This document shows, piece after piece, positions 47,629 through 55,537 of a stretch of 64,000 bases of DNA (positions are counted from its first letter, which is position 1; each line of letters begins with the position of its first letter). The notes under the pieces are model-generated. The model worked only from the letters and a program-made list of their open reading frames with translations. It searched no databases and was not told the DNA's origin. This stretch comes from Klugiella xanthotipulae. Lineage in GTDB: Bacteria > Actinomycetota > Actinomycetes > Actinomycetales > Microbacteriaceae. The stretch covers positions 682,001-746,000 of the forward strand of contig NZ_VFPN01000002.1 in assembly GCF_006716695.1 (NCBI RefSeq). The letters run 5' to 3'. The position numbers and the translations under genes are program-made.

Positions 47629-48573
47629 TTAGTGGAGGGCGAGTTCTCCCGGCGCCGGCTGGCGCTGGGAGTTCATCTCACGGTAGTACGCGTTCTCTTT
47701 CTCGATGGGTGTGAGGTATCCGATCGAGGAATGCAGCCGGTTCTCGTTGAACCAGTGCACCCAGGACAAGGTAGCGAGTTCGAGGTCGTCGGCGCTGCGG
47801 AACGGGCCGTCGATTTTCACGCACTCGGTCTTGTAGAGGCCGACGACGCTCTCGGCGAGGGCATTGTCGTAGCTGTCGCCGACGGTTCCGATCGACGCGA
47901 TCGCACCAACTTCAGCGAGCCGCTCGGTGTAGCGCAGAGCCGTGTATTGAGAGCCAGCGTCCGAGTGTTGAATGACTCCCGTGACGTCCTCGCCAGCCTG
48001 GTCCCGAACCCACAGCGCCATCTCGAGCGCGTCCAGCGGCAGATCGGTCGACATCTTCGACATTGTCCGCCAGCCGACGATGCGACGGGAGAACACGTCG
48101 GTGACGAACGCGGTGAACGCCATCCCCGACCACGTCGGCACATATGTAAAGTCGACCACCCAGAGTTCGTTCGGCCGATCAGCGTGAAACTCGCGCTTGA
48201 CGTGATCCTCTGCCCGCGGCGAAGAGTCATCGGGACGGGTAATGATGAACTACCGGCCCCTGCGAATGCCGCGCAGCCCCTGCTGACGCATGAGGCACTC
48301 GACCGTGCAACGGGCGACAGTGATGCCCTCACGGCGTAGCAGCCGCCAAACTTTGCGCGCGCCGCTGATCCCGCGACCGAATTTGCCGTCCCAGAACACC
48401 CGCTCGATCTGGACCACCAACTCGGCATCGGAGACCGCTCTGGCCGAGGCTGGCCGCTTCTTGAAAGCGTAGTAACCGGACGGAGCGATCTTCACCCCGT
48501 GCTCGGAGAGCACGCGGCAGATCGGCTCGGCCCCGTGCTGGTCACGATGGTCATCGATGAACTGAACTACCAC
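47629..48573 (-). pseudogene. IS3-family transposase OrfB with internal stop codon
   Basis: Catalytic DDE integrase. The N-terminal HTH_21 part (FIDDHRDQHGAEPICRVL to MRQQGLRGIRRGR) ends at TAG 48250-48252; the same frame then continues FIITRPDDSSPRAEDHVKRE and the catalytic domain with D in WVVDFTYVP, D in IQHSDAGSQY and E in NALAESVVGLYKTE. A single CAG-to-TAG change would explain the break, as relatives usually have Gln or Lys here. Unless suppressed, no full transposase is made. Confidence 0.85.
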
Positions 48574-48893
48574 GGCAGTCGCGGGTCGAGCTCCCGCGCG
48601 AAGAAACTCGACGCAGCGAGCAAGATCTCGTTCGCCCGCTTCAGCTCACGCACTTCCGCCTCGAGCTGCTTGATCCGCTGTCCATCGTCTGTCGTCGTGC
48701 CCAGGCGTTCGCCCGCGTCGATCTGAGCCTGTTTGACCCAACCACGCAACGTGTCTGGATTCACCCCGACGCGCTGCCCGATCCGGATCACTGCCTGGTT
48801 CACAGACAGCTCGGGGTCTTCCTTTCGCGCCTCCTGCACGAGCCGCGTAGCTCGCTCCCGCAACTCCTGCGGATACTTCCTCAAAGCTGGCAT
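48567..48893 (-). CDS. IS3-family transposase OrfA (HTH protein)
   Basis: A protein of about 108 residues with an HTH_Tnp_1 fold (RKYPQELRERATRLVQEAR, VNPDTLRGWVKQAQ) and a C-terminal leucine-zipper-like coil (QLEAEVRELKRANEILLAAS). It overlaps orfB by a few bases in the -1 frame, the usual arrangement for programmed frameshifting to an OrfAB fusion. ATG 48893 has GAGAGG upstream. Confidence 0.9.
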   Translation of the reverse strand: MPALRKYPQELRERATRLVQEARKEDPELSVNQAVIRIGQRVGVNPDTLRGWVKQAQIDAGERLGTTTDDGQRIKQLEAEVRELKRANEILLAASSFFARELDPRLPW

Positions 48894-48945
48894 AGATCTC
48901 ATCCTCTCGGAATTTCAGACCCTCCACGAAACCCGGGGCGATTCA

Positions 48946-49122
48946 AACGGACTCATCAGAGAATATCTCCCCAAAGGCACCGAGATCACCTCGCACCAAC
49001 CCTACCTAGACGCGATCGCTGACGAGCTAAACAACCGACCCCGACAAACGCTCGGGTTCTACACACCCAAAGAAATCTTCCAACAGCTACTCACCAAACC
49101 AGTTGTTGCTACCACGAATTGA
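48946..49122 (+). pseudogene. IS30-family transposase, 3' remnant
   Basis: After the right AAC duplication the frame continues GLIREYLPKGTEITSHQPYL then LNNRPRQTLGFYTPKEIF, the conserved end of IS30 transposases including the final catalytic Glu region. The stop lies inside the right terminal inverted repeat. Confidence 0.88.
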
Positions 49123-49127
49123 CACCA

Positions 49128-49403
49128 CCCAGCCTCAAGAGCCTCTAAATCACGCATCGTCTCTCGAACATCTATCGCCCGCACCGCGATGAACTCAGGG
49201 GCACACTGAGTAAAATGCGCCAAAAGATCAGCCACCCAGCTCAGCTTCGATACAAACGGCGCAAGGGCTTCCGAGGTGACCTCGCCGAACTCGGGCGGGC
49301 GAGCCACCGAGAGACCCGTGCCGCTCAGATCATCAGCGGCCATATGAAGCTTGTTAAGAGTGGCCTCGACCTCTTCCGGGTCAAGACTGATCGTGTCTGT
49401 CAT
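49128..49403 (-). CDS. Small WXG100-like protein, 3' end cut by IS30
   Basis: About 92 native residues of a helical protein (ISLDPEEVEATLNKLHMAAD, then EALAPFVSKLSWVADLLAHF and FIAVRAIDVRETMRDLEALE), the size and helix-turn-helix plan of WXG100/EspC-like type VII substrates though the WxG itself is absent. At about 49128 native sequence stops and the frame runs on through the IS end to 49059. The lost part was probably only a few codons: the DNA on the other side of the element (46690-46705) would read into a TAA just before the next start. ATG 49403 has AAAGGG upstream. Confidence 0.6.
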
Positions 49404-49607
49404 GAAGGGAACCCTTTCGCTGCGTGCAGGGGGAACAAACAACGGTGAAACAGAACGAGGCGCCGTCACAGCGTGACAATGCCCCCACATCCGCTGGCCT
49501 CCGAATCATCCCTAACGAGACCAACAATATGTTTTACGCTAAAGGAGACCCACCCCCAACGCAAACCGACACAACGACACCGAGCACCCGCACAAGAAAG
49601 AGTTCAT

Positions 49608-50831
49608 CTAAAGCCCATGAGAAGAACCGAGACCGAGCAGCCGACGGAGAGCCTGACGGTCAGGTTTACCGCCCGGAAGAAGAGGAACCTCATCGACGCG
49701 CCAGAGTTCAGCGGGGACAGCCGCACGCCCCAGCTCAGCAACCACGGCAACACGAACGGTTTCGAGCATGGCCCGTCCGGCATCCGCGGGAACGAGGCCG
49801 GGAACCACCACCCCCCCAGCAGGAAGAACGAGCACGGGTACGGTACCCCAGCGCTCACTCGGTCGCGACAAGACAACCGCCGACGCGCACCCGGGCACCC
49901 CACGGATGACCTGCTCAACCCGATCAAGGGAGACGTTGACCCCACCACTCACGATCACATTGTCGAGACGACCCAGAATCGACAGGACCCCGCCCATCAA
50001 TTCACCGGCATCTCCCGTGCGGTACCAGCGGGTGTCGCCGTCGCGGATGAAGTGGCGGGCGGTCTGCTCCGGGTCGCCCAGGTAACCCTCGGCGAGGGTG
50101 GGGCCAGAAACCTGCACCTCGCCGCCACGGATGCGCACACGGGTATCGCCAATCCCGACGCCGTCGTAAACACAACCACCGGACGTCTCGGTGGAACCGT
50201 AGCTGCGACGCAGCGGCAGGCCCAGCACGTGGGCGCGCTCGCGCCAGACATGCGGCACGCCCTGACCCCCCACCAGGATGGCACCGAACGACTGGAGGGC
50301 GGGAAGGTCCGCGGGAACGGCATCCGCGTGGTCCAGGATGACGCGCAACTGGGCCGGAACGAGAGAAACGTTGAGCCGAGCATCGGGGGCCGTGCGGATC
50401 AGAGCGGCGACCGCGGCTGGGTCGAACGGTCCGGGCGGGAGAATCAGCGGCTCGGCACCGGCGAGCTGTGAGCGCACCAGCGTGTGGATACCGGAGATCA
50501 GGTGGGTGGGCAGGGCCGTGACCCAGCGGGCAGGGCCGCCGAGGGCATCCGCGGTGGCGGTGGCGCTCGCGCGCAGGGCCGCCGCGCTGATCGCGACAGA
50601 CTTGGGGATTCCGGTAGAGCCGGAGGTGTGGACGACAACCGCCGTGCCCGCGGGCACCGTTCGGGGCAGGCTCGGCGGCAGGACCGTGCCAGAAGCGTAT
50701 GGCAGGACAGCGTGGATGCCTGCGAGCGCACCGCGGAGTTCGGCGAATAACACGGCCGGGTCAGCCGTGGAGACGCGGTGGAGGGGGATACCCGACGCTG
50801 CGGGCGGAGTGCGGGGCGACGGGGTACTCAC
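49608..50831 (-). CDS. menE: o-Succinylbenzoate-CoA ligase
   Basis: A 407-residue adenylate-forming enzyme activating o-succinylbenzoate with ATP and CoA. Motifs: VVVHTSGSTGIPKSVAIS (ATP loop), GSTETSGGCVYDG, RWYRTGDAGEL, GRLDNVIVSGGVNVSL and the C-terminal catalytic Lys in PLLPGGKPDRQAL. It is short compared with typical acyl-CoA ligases, normal for actinobacterial MenE. GTG 50831 fits the conserved length. It is flanked on both sides by WXG100-like accessory genes. Confidence 0.94.
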   Translation of the reverse strand: MSTPSPRTPPAASGIPLHRVSTADPAVLFAELRGALAGIHAVLPYASGTVLPPSLPRTVPAGTAVVVHTSGSTGIPKSVAISAAALRASATATADALGGPARWVTALPTHLISGIHTLVRSQLAGAEPLILPPGPFDPAAVAALIRTAPDARLNVSLVPAQLRVILDHADAVPADLPALQSFGAILVGGQGVPHVWRERAHVLGLPLRRSYGSTETSGGCVYDGVGIGDTRVRIRGGEVQVSGPTLAEGYLGDPEQTARHFIRDGDTRWYRTGDAGELMGGVLSILGRLDNVIVSGGVNVSLDRVEQVIRGVPGCASAVVLSRPSERWGTVPVLVLPAGGVVVPGLVPADAGRAMLETVRVAVVAELGRAAVPAELWRVDEVPLLPGGKPDRQALRRLLGLGSSHGL

Positions 50832-50879
50832 GGGAAACAGCCTACGCCGGGGCTGCCCCGGAATCACCGTCTTTGCCGA

Positions 50880-51371
50880 CTATCGACCATCCTGAGGTGC
50901 GACATCGGCAAGCTGCACCCATCCGCGCTCATTCACCTCGAGCGCCCCTGGATACGGCACGGTGTCAGGGCCGCGGGTATCTCCGGACAATTCCTCGGCA
51001 GAGAGGGTCACCGCCCGCACCGTCTCGCCACCTTGTTGAAAAACGAGAAGCCCCCTCGTGAGGAAGAAAGAGTCGGTGACCTGCGGGTGGGAGTATCCGG
51101 TTTCGGCCCGAACACGTTCCGCGGTCGAGTACGGCGGAAAATAGGACACCTCGTCCCAGGCCCAGTCAGTAGCCTGCGAGAGGGTACCGGCAGGTGCTGC
51201 GGAGTCAGCCGATTCCCGCAGGAGAGTGGTGACCCGAGTCACGTCCTCTGGGGCAGGTGTTGCGGTGGCCACCGAACATCCGCTGATCAGGATGACGACA
51301 GCGCCTGCCGCCCCCACCATCCGGAGAAGTCCCGCGAACCATCGTCTCGACGGTGAAGGCTGCGGGTTCAC
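50880..51371 (-). CDS. Predicted lipoprotein
   Basis: A 163-residue lipoprotein: basic N-terminus, hydrophobic stretch and lipobox VVILISGCSVA. The mature part has WAWDEVSYFPPYSTAERVRAE and a beta-rich end; no known domain is recognised. GTG 51371 overlaps the stop of one frame of the preceding damaged WXG-like gene (GTGA), suggesting they were one transcription unit. It may be an accessory of the WXG100-like pair, since the second locus duplicates the same order without it. Confidence 0.7.
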   Translation of the reverse strand: MNPQPSPSRRWFAGLLRMVGAAGAVVILISGCSVATATPAPEDVTRVTTLLRESADSAAPAGTLSQATDWAWDEVSYFPPYSTAERVRAETGYSHPQVTDSFFLTRGLLVFQQGGETVRAVTLSAEELSGDTRGPDTVPYPGALEVNERGWVQLADVAPQDGR

Positions 51372-51676
51372 GAGAAACGCTCCTGTCTGGGCCGATCACG
51401 AGGAGCTCGCCACTCTTCACAGCAGCCCGAATCTCTGCCGCGAGTTCCTCCCGGCTTGCATCTGGATGTTCCGCGAGCCCCATCAACCCCAGCAAAATAC
51501 TGAAACTGGCCGATAGCAGCGTTGGCGGAAACCCCCGCCCAGCCCGGTTCACCTGCGACCTTCGCCCAGACACGATTCGATGCATCACGTGTCCGGGAGG
51601 ACACCCGGCACGCCTCCCCCAGATCGTATCGAGGGGCAATGGCTATCTGTGCTAGCTCATCTTCGAACCGACCCAT
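51368..51676 (-). pseudogene. Shortened, probably frameshifted paralog of the WXG100-like protein at 45364-46689
   Basis: The ATG start at 51676 with GAAAGGAAA upstream gives M-G-R-FEDELAQI, an R-Y-D-L-G-E-A context and EPGWAGVSANAA, aligning with the first 55 residues of the larger protein. After about residue 64 this frame turns Arg/Gly-rich, while the adjacent frame becomes sensible (GLAEHPDASREELAAEI, VKSGELLVIGPD). One extra base in the G4 tracts near 51480-51490 would explain it. The rest of the long protein is absent. It lies 60 bp after a small WXG100-like gene, mirroring the other locus. Confidence 0.55.
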
Positions 51677-51736
51677 AGGGGTTTCCTTTCAGTGGGAGTG
51701 CAGCACAACAGGGGGACAGCAAGATTGGGGCGAAAC

Positions 51737-52063
51737 CTAGAGCGCGAAATCGGGGTCGAGACCACGCAACTCTGAGGCGTTCTCCTCGTCAATCACACTC
51801 AGATCATTTATCGTATCTGCCACGTTTTGGGCGGCGATGACACCCCGCTCGGAAGCGACCCGAAAGACTTCTTCCGCGACTGAAGCAAAGGATTTCAATG
51901 CCCGGTCGAAGGGTAACGTTGAGCCTTCGCCCACACACGTCACACACCCAAATGAACTCTGACGGGCAGCGAGATCCGCGCCGTTTTCACGCAGATTGCG
52001 GATGCGAACCTGGACAACGTCGGGCTCACTTGAAATTTCCTGAGACAGGGGACCTCCGCACAT
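51737..52063 (-). CDS. Small WXG100/EspC-like protein
   Basis: A 108-residue helical protein (VRIRNLRENGADLAA, LKSFASVAEEVFRVA, VIAAQNVADTINDLSVI). It aligns loosely with the small gene at 49403: the A-D-L segment, a hydrophobic mid-helix and an I/V-A-x-x-x-x-D-x-I/M-x-D-L motif are shared. It stands directly upstream of the M-G-R-FEDEL gene. ATG 52063 has no ribosome site but follows a TAnnnT (TAACGT) six bases earlier, so it may be leaderless. Likely a type VII-type secreted or partner protein; no secretion genes are present. Confidence 0.55.
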   Translation of the reverse strand: MCGGPLSQEISSEPDVVQVRIRNLRENGADLAARQSSFGCVTCVGEGSTLPFDRALKSFASVAEEVFRVASERGVIAAQNVADTINDLSVIDEENASELRGLDPDFAL

Positions 52064-52137
52064 AAATAAACGTTATCACCATACTGTAAAGCCGGAGCGG
52101 AGATAAACACCCGGGACTCCCCGGCTCCTCACCCCCT

Positions 52138-53046
52138 CTAGTAGTGGTACGGAAACGCGCTCCAATCCGGGTCTCGCTTCTCCAGGAACGAGTCCCGCCC
52201 CTCGACGGCCTCGTCCGTGCCGTAGGCCAGTCGGGTGGCCTCCCCCGCAAAAATCTGCTGGCCAACAAGCCCGTCATCCACCGCGTTAAAGGCGTACTTC
52301 AACATCCGGATGGCCGTCGGGGATTTGCCCAGGATCTCACGCGCCCACTCCAGGCCCGTGCTCTCCAGTTCGGCGTGCGGCACCACCGCGTTCACGGCAC
52401 CCATCTCGTAGGCGCGCTGGGCGCTGTACTCACGCGCGAGGAAGAAAATCTCGCGGGCATTCTTCTGCCCGATCTGGCGGGCGAAGTAGGCACTGCCGTA
52501 ACCGGCGTCAAAGGAGCCGACATCGGCATCCGTCTGCTTAAACTTGGCGTGCTCCGCGCTCGCGATACTCAGGTCGCACACCACGTTGAGCGAGTGGCCG
52601 CCTCCGGCCGCCCAGCCCGGCACAAGCGCGATGACCACCTTGGGCATAAACCGGATCAACCGCTGCACCTCCAGGATGTGCAGGCGACCGCCGCGGGCCG
52701 TGTCAATACCCGTGGCCGTGAGGTCATCGGAGTACTTATAACCGTCGCGGCCGCGGATGCGTTGGTCACCACCGCTGCAAAAGGCCCAGCCGCCATCCTT
52801 CGGGCTCGGCCCGTTACCGGTGAGCAGCACCACGCCGATGCGCGGGTTGGTGCGGGCATCTTCCAGAGCGGTGTACAGCTCGTCAACGGTGTGCGGGCGG
52901 AACGCGTTGCGCACCTCGGGCCGGTTGAATGCCACCCGCGCAATGCGCCCGGTCGTGTCGTGGTGGTAGGTGATGTCGGTAAGATTCTGGCTACCGGGGG
53001 CATCCGCCCACTGTGCGGGGTCAAAGATTTCAGATACGACAGACAT
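52138..53046 (-). CDS. menB: 1,4-dihydroxy-2-naphthoyl-CoA synthase
   Basis: A 302-residue crotonase-fold enzyme cyclising OSB-CoA. Signatures: ITYHHDTTGRIARVAFNRPE, VLLTGNGPSPKDGGWAFCSG, QRIRGRDGY, VIALVPGWAAGGGHSLNVVCDL and DVGSFDAGYGSAYFAR, including the Asp and Tyr active-site residues. Length and start (ATG) are as usual. Placed between menE and menC, it is preceded by an unrelated membrane protein gene. Confidence 0.96.
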   Translation of the reverse strand: MSVVSEIFDPAQWADAPGSQNLTDITYHHDTTGRIARVAFNRPEVRNAFRPHTVDELYTALEDARTNPRIGVVLLTGNGPSPKDGGWAFCSGGDQRIRGRDGYKYSDDLTATGIDTARGGRLHILEVQRLIRFMPKVVIALVPGWAAGGGHSLNVVCDLSIASAEHAKFKQTDADVGSFDAGYGSAYFARQIGQKNAREIFFLAREYSAQRAYEMGAVNAVVPHAELESTGLEWAREILGKSPTAIRMLKYAFNAVDDGLVGQQIFAGEATRLAYGTDEAVEGRDSFLEKRDPDWSAFPYHY

Positions 53047-53114
53047 GACGCCTAGCCTACGGCCAGTGCAGCCCGCCGGCAGCAGGCCCCCACCGGGGGA
53101 ACCTCCGCGGTGAT

Positions 53115-54215
53115 CTACGCCCCCCCGTACGGGGCCATTGCCTGAATGAAGGAGCCGCGAATCTGATCGCTCAGTAGGCCCTTGCCCCTGAACGTAAGCG
53201 TAATACCCTCCCGTGGTGTACCGTATTGGGCGACCAGGGCATCCTGCTTGGCGGCAAAATCTCCCGTCGTGTCTTTCGAGAGGTCGATGATACCAGCCCA
53301 GAAATCACCAGGCTCACCGTCCAGATATGCGCTGTACCAGGACCACTCCACCTGGGTTGCCGGGTCGGCGCTGCCAAAGAACTTGGTCAGGTAGTCGTCC
53401 TCGATACCCGCGCTCGGCTCATTGATGGCGCTCGGTGTCCACATCCCGTTCTTCACCAGAACACCCGAAACGATACTCATCACGCGCTTCTTGTCGGTCA
53501 TGCTCGTGACGGTTGAGGTGGTGTACCACTCCTCCGCGTTGTAATCCACGAGCATCGCCTCACCACCGTAGCCGTTGCGGGCCGGGGTGAGCGACTCGGG
53601 CACGGGGGTGGCCCACTTAAAACCAAACTCATCCGTGAGCGCCGTACGGATCTCCGCCATCATGGCGTCAACGTTGTCCCGGGTGTCCTCCAGGCTGGGC
53701 TGATCCAGGATGACCTGGGGGTCCACATCCTTAATACCGGGATAGGCTTCCCAGAATTTCTGGTCGGCAGACTTCTTCTCGTCATAGTTGCCGGTCGCCG
53801 CGGCGTTGACCGCCGAGAAACCGCCCACCGTAAAGGAGTTCACCAGGAGCGCGAGGACAAGCGCACCGGCACCGAGAGCCCGGCCGCGCTTGGTAGCAAA
53901 CGCCGCAATCGCGAGACCCAGCACTACCATCTGGATGGCCAGCATATTGATGCCGTAAAACTGACTGCTGCCCTGACCAAAGAAGGCCAGTAACACGAGC
54001 ACAACCGCAAAAAGCGCGGAGACCGAGAGGGCGGCAATGCTCAACCAGTTGGGGCGCACCCGCTCCCGCTTGCGGGGCGTGACGGTGACGCCCTCGACGT
54101 CCCGGGCCTCCCGAGCCGCGGCCTCGTCGGCGCTGCGCCAGGAGGACATGGTACGGGTGGCACCGCGGTAACCGCCGGGCGGGGGGACGGGCGGGGCACC
54201 ATCGGGTAAAGACAC
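53115..54215 (-). CDS. Membrane protein of unknown function
   Basis: A 366-residue protein: Pro/Gly- and Arg-rich cytoplasmic start, three hydrophobic helices (about 57-140: LSIAALSVSALFAVVLVLLAF, IQMVVLGLAIAAFA, GAGALVLALLVNSFTVGGF) and an extracellular domain of about 220 residues with many Trp/Tyr/Asp (WEAYPGIKDVDPQ, EEWYTTSTVTSM, WSWYSAYLDGEPGDFW). I do not recognise a family for the outer domain. It is 68 bp upstream of menB on the same strand. Unlike a typical sensor it has no kinase or HTH part. Confidence 0.7.
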   Translation of the reverse strand: MSLPDGAPPVPPPGGYRGATRTMSSWRSADEAAAREARDVEGVTVTPRKRERVRPNWLSIAALSVSALFAVVLVLLAFFGQGSSQFYGINMLAIQMVVLGLAIAAFATKRGRALGAGALVLALLVNSFTVGGFSAVNAAATGNYDEKKSADQKFWEAYPGIKDVDPQVILDQPSLEDTRDNVDAMMAEIRTALTDEFGFKWATPVPESLTPARNGYGGEAMLVDYNAEEWYTTSTVTSMTDKKRVMSIVSGVLVKNGMWTPSAINEPSAGIEDDYLTKFFGSADPATQVEWSWYSAYLDGEPGDFWAGIIDLSKDTTGDFAAKQDALVAQYGTPREGITLTFRGKGLLSDQIRGSFIQAMAPYGGA

Positions 54216-54370
54216 GAAAGTGTCCTCCTCACAAAAATCTCGCGCGGATACACGAACTCAGGGGGCTGGTCGCGCCAGCAACCTCTCAATTGTGCCACGC
54301 ATTACTGAGACTCGGCTCCAGGAAGACGCGTGGGGTCACCGGCACCGCACAGAAACCGCCCTGAGGGAGA

Positions 54371-55372
54371 ATGGCAGGTATGGACATCCCGCTGAGCGAC
54401 ATCCTGCGCGCACTGCGCGTGGTGAGCATCCCCACCCGCACCCGTTTCCGCGGAATCACCACCCGCGAGGCGGCCCTCGTGCGGGGCCCCGAGGGGTGGA
54501 GCGAGTTCTCGCCCTTCCCCGAGTATTCGGATGCCGAGGCCGCCACCTGGCTGGCCGCCGCGATCAACTTTGGCTGGCACCCACAACCCGCCCCCCTGCG
54601 CGACACCGTGGCGGTGAACGCAACCGTTCCGGCGATTGCGGCCGACCGGGTTGCCGAGCTGCTGGCGCGTTTCCCCGGCTGCCACACCGTGAAGGTGAAG
54701 GTGGCCGAGGCCGGGCACACCCGTGATGACGACTACGCGCGCGTCCTCGCCGTGCGCAGGGCGCTCGGCGAGGACGGCAATGTGCGCGTGGACGCCAACG
54801 GTGGCTGGTCGGTGGCCGAGGCCGAGGCGGCGCTCACCCGGCTCGCCCCGCTGCGGCTCGAATACGCCGAACAGCCCGTGGCCACCGTGGCCGGGTTGGA
54901 GGCGTTGCGCGCCCGGCTCGCGGGCAGCGGCCTGCTGATCGCGGCTGACGAGAGCGTGCGCAAGGCGAGCGACCCACTCGACGTGGCCCGGCGCAGGGCC
55001 GCCGACATCCTCGTGGTGAAGGCGCAACCGCTGGGAGGCATCCGCGCGGCCCTCCGCATCGCCGAGCAAGCGGGGCTGCCTATCGTGGTGTCGAGTGCCC
55101 TCGACACCTCGGTGGGACTGTCGATGGGGGCTCTGCTCGCGGCCAGCCTCCCGACACAAGACTTTGCGGCCGGGCTGGGCACAGCGGCGCTGCTCGCGGG
55201 GGACGTGACCGAGCATCCCCTGCTGCCCGTGGGCGGCGAGATCCCCGTGTCGCGGGTGACCCCCAGCGAGCGGATGCTCGACCGCTTCGCTGCGACGCCC
55301 GAGCGGTCCCTGTGGTGGCGTGAGCGCATCGTGCGCTGCTACACAGTCCTGGCCGAACGACCCGCCGGTTAA
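54371..55372 (+). CDS. menC: o-Succinylbenzoate synthase
   Basis: A 333-residue enolase-superfamily enzyme dehydrating SHCHC. Catalytic Lys pair in TVKVKVAE; metal ligands in VDANGGW, EYAEQPVA and AADESVR; second Lys in LVVKAQPLGG; GLSMGALLAA near the end. Two starts are close (54371 and 54380); a GAGGGAG lies just before. It is divergent from the membrane gene and ends with a strong hairpin, completing menF, menD, menC, menE, menB and menA in this window (no MenH recognised). Confidence 0.94.
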   Translation: MAGMDIPLSDILRALRVVSIPTRTRFRGITTREAALVRGPEGWSEFSPFPEYSDAEAATWLAAAINFGWHPQPAPLRDTVAVNATVPAIAADRVAELLARFPGCHTVKVKVAEAGHTRDDDYARVLAVRRALGEDGNVRVDANGGWSVAEAEAALTRLAPLRLEYAEQPVATVAGLEALRARLAGSGLLIAADESVRKASDPLDVARRRAADILVVKAQPLGGIRAALRIAEQAGLPIVVSSALDTSVGLSMGALLAASLPTQDFAAGLGTAALLAGDVTEHPLLPVGGEIPVSRVTPSERMLDRFAATPERSLWWRERIVRCYTVLAERPAG

Positions 55373-55379
55373 CGGGGAA

Positions 55380-55421
55380 GCGGCGTGTGGGATGTTCCCC
55401 CCGGATCATCCCGCACGCCGC
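55380..55421. terminator. Bidirectional terminator between menC and ccsA
   Basis: A 15-bp stem (55380-55394 with 55407-55421; one T-G pair; arm GCGGCGTGTGGGATG), 12-nt loop, a few bases after menC and facing ccsA from the other side. Confidence 0.75.
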
Positions 55422-55537
55422 GGTCTATGTGCCCTACCCCTTTTAATGCCAGCACGGACAAGACTTCGATTATACACGCCCCAACAGCCTTCCTCACCGG
55501 CGGTGAGGTCCAGAGCGGGCCGTCACTCATTCTCCGG

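Larger units (their letters stand above)
47614..48945 (-). mobile_element. IS3-family insertion sequence inside the IS30 transposase
   Basis: 1332 bp with 25-bp terminal inverted repeats differing at one position (47614-47638, beginning TGAATCGCCCCGGGTTT, and 48921-48945). A 3-bp target duplication, AAC, flanks it. It carries orfA and orfB on the minus strand. The near-perfect ends and duplication suggest a recent insertion. Confidence 0.93.
46707..49127 (+). mobile_element. IS30-family insertion sequence interrupted by an IS3-family element
   Basis: Imperfect terminal inverted repeats of about 23 bp: left GGTGTCATAGCGTGGTAGC (from 46707) and right, inverted, GGTGTCAATTCGTGGTAGC (to 49127), both continuing AACA. 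Removing the inner IS3 element leaves about 1.1 kb, normal for IS30. I see no clear target duplication at the outer ends, so flanking DNA may have rearranged. It lies exactly between a WXG100-like gene and its partner. Confidence 0.85.
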
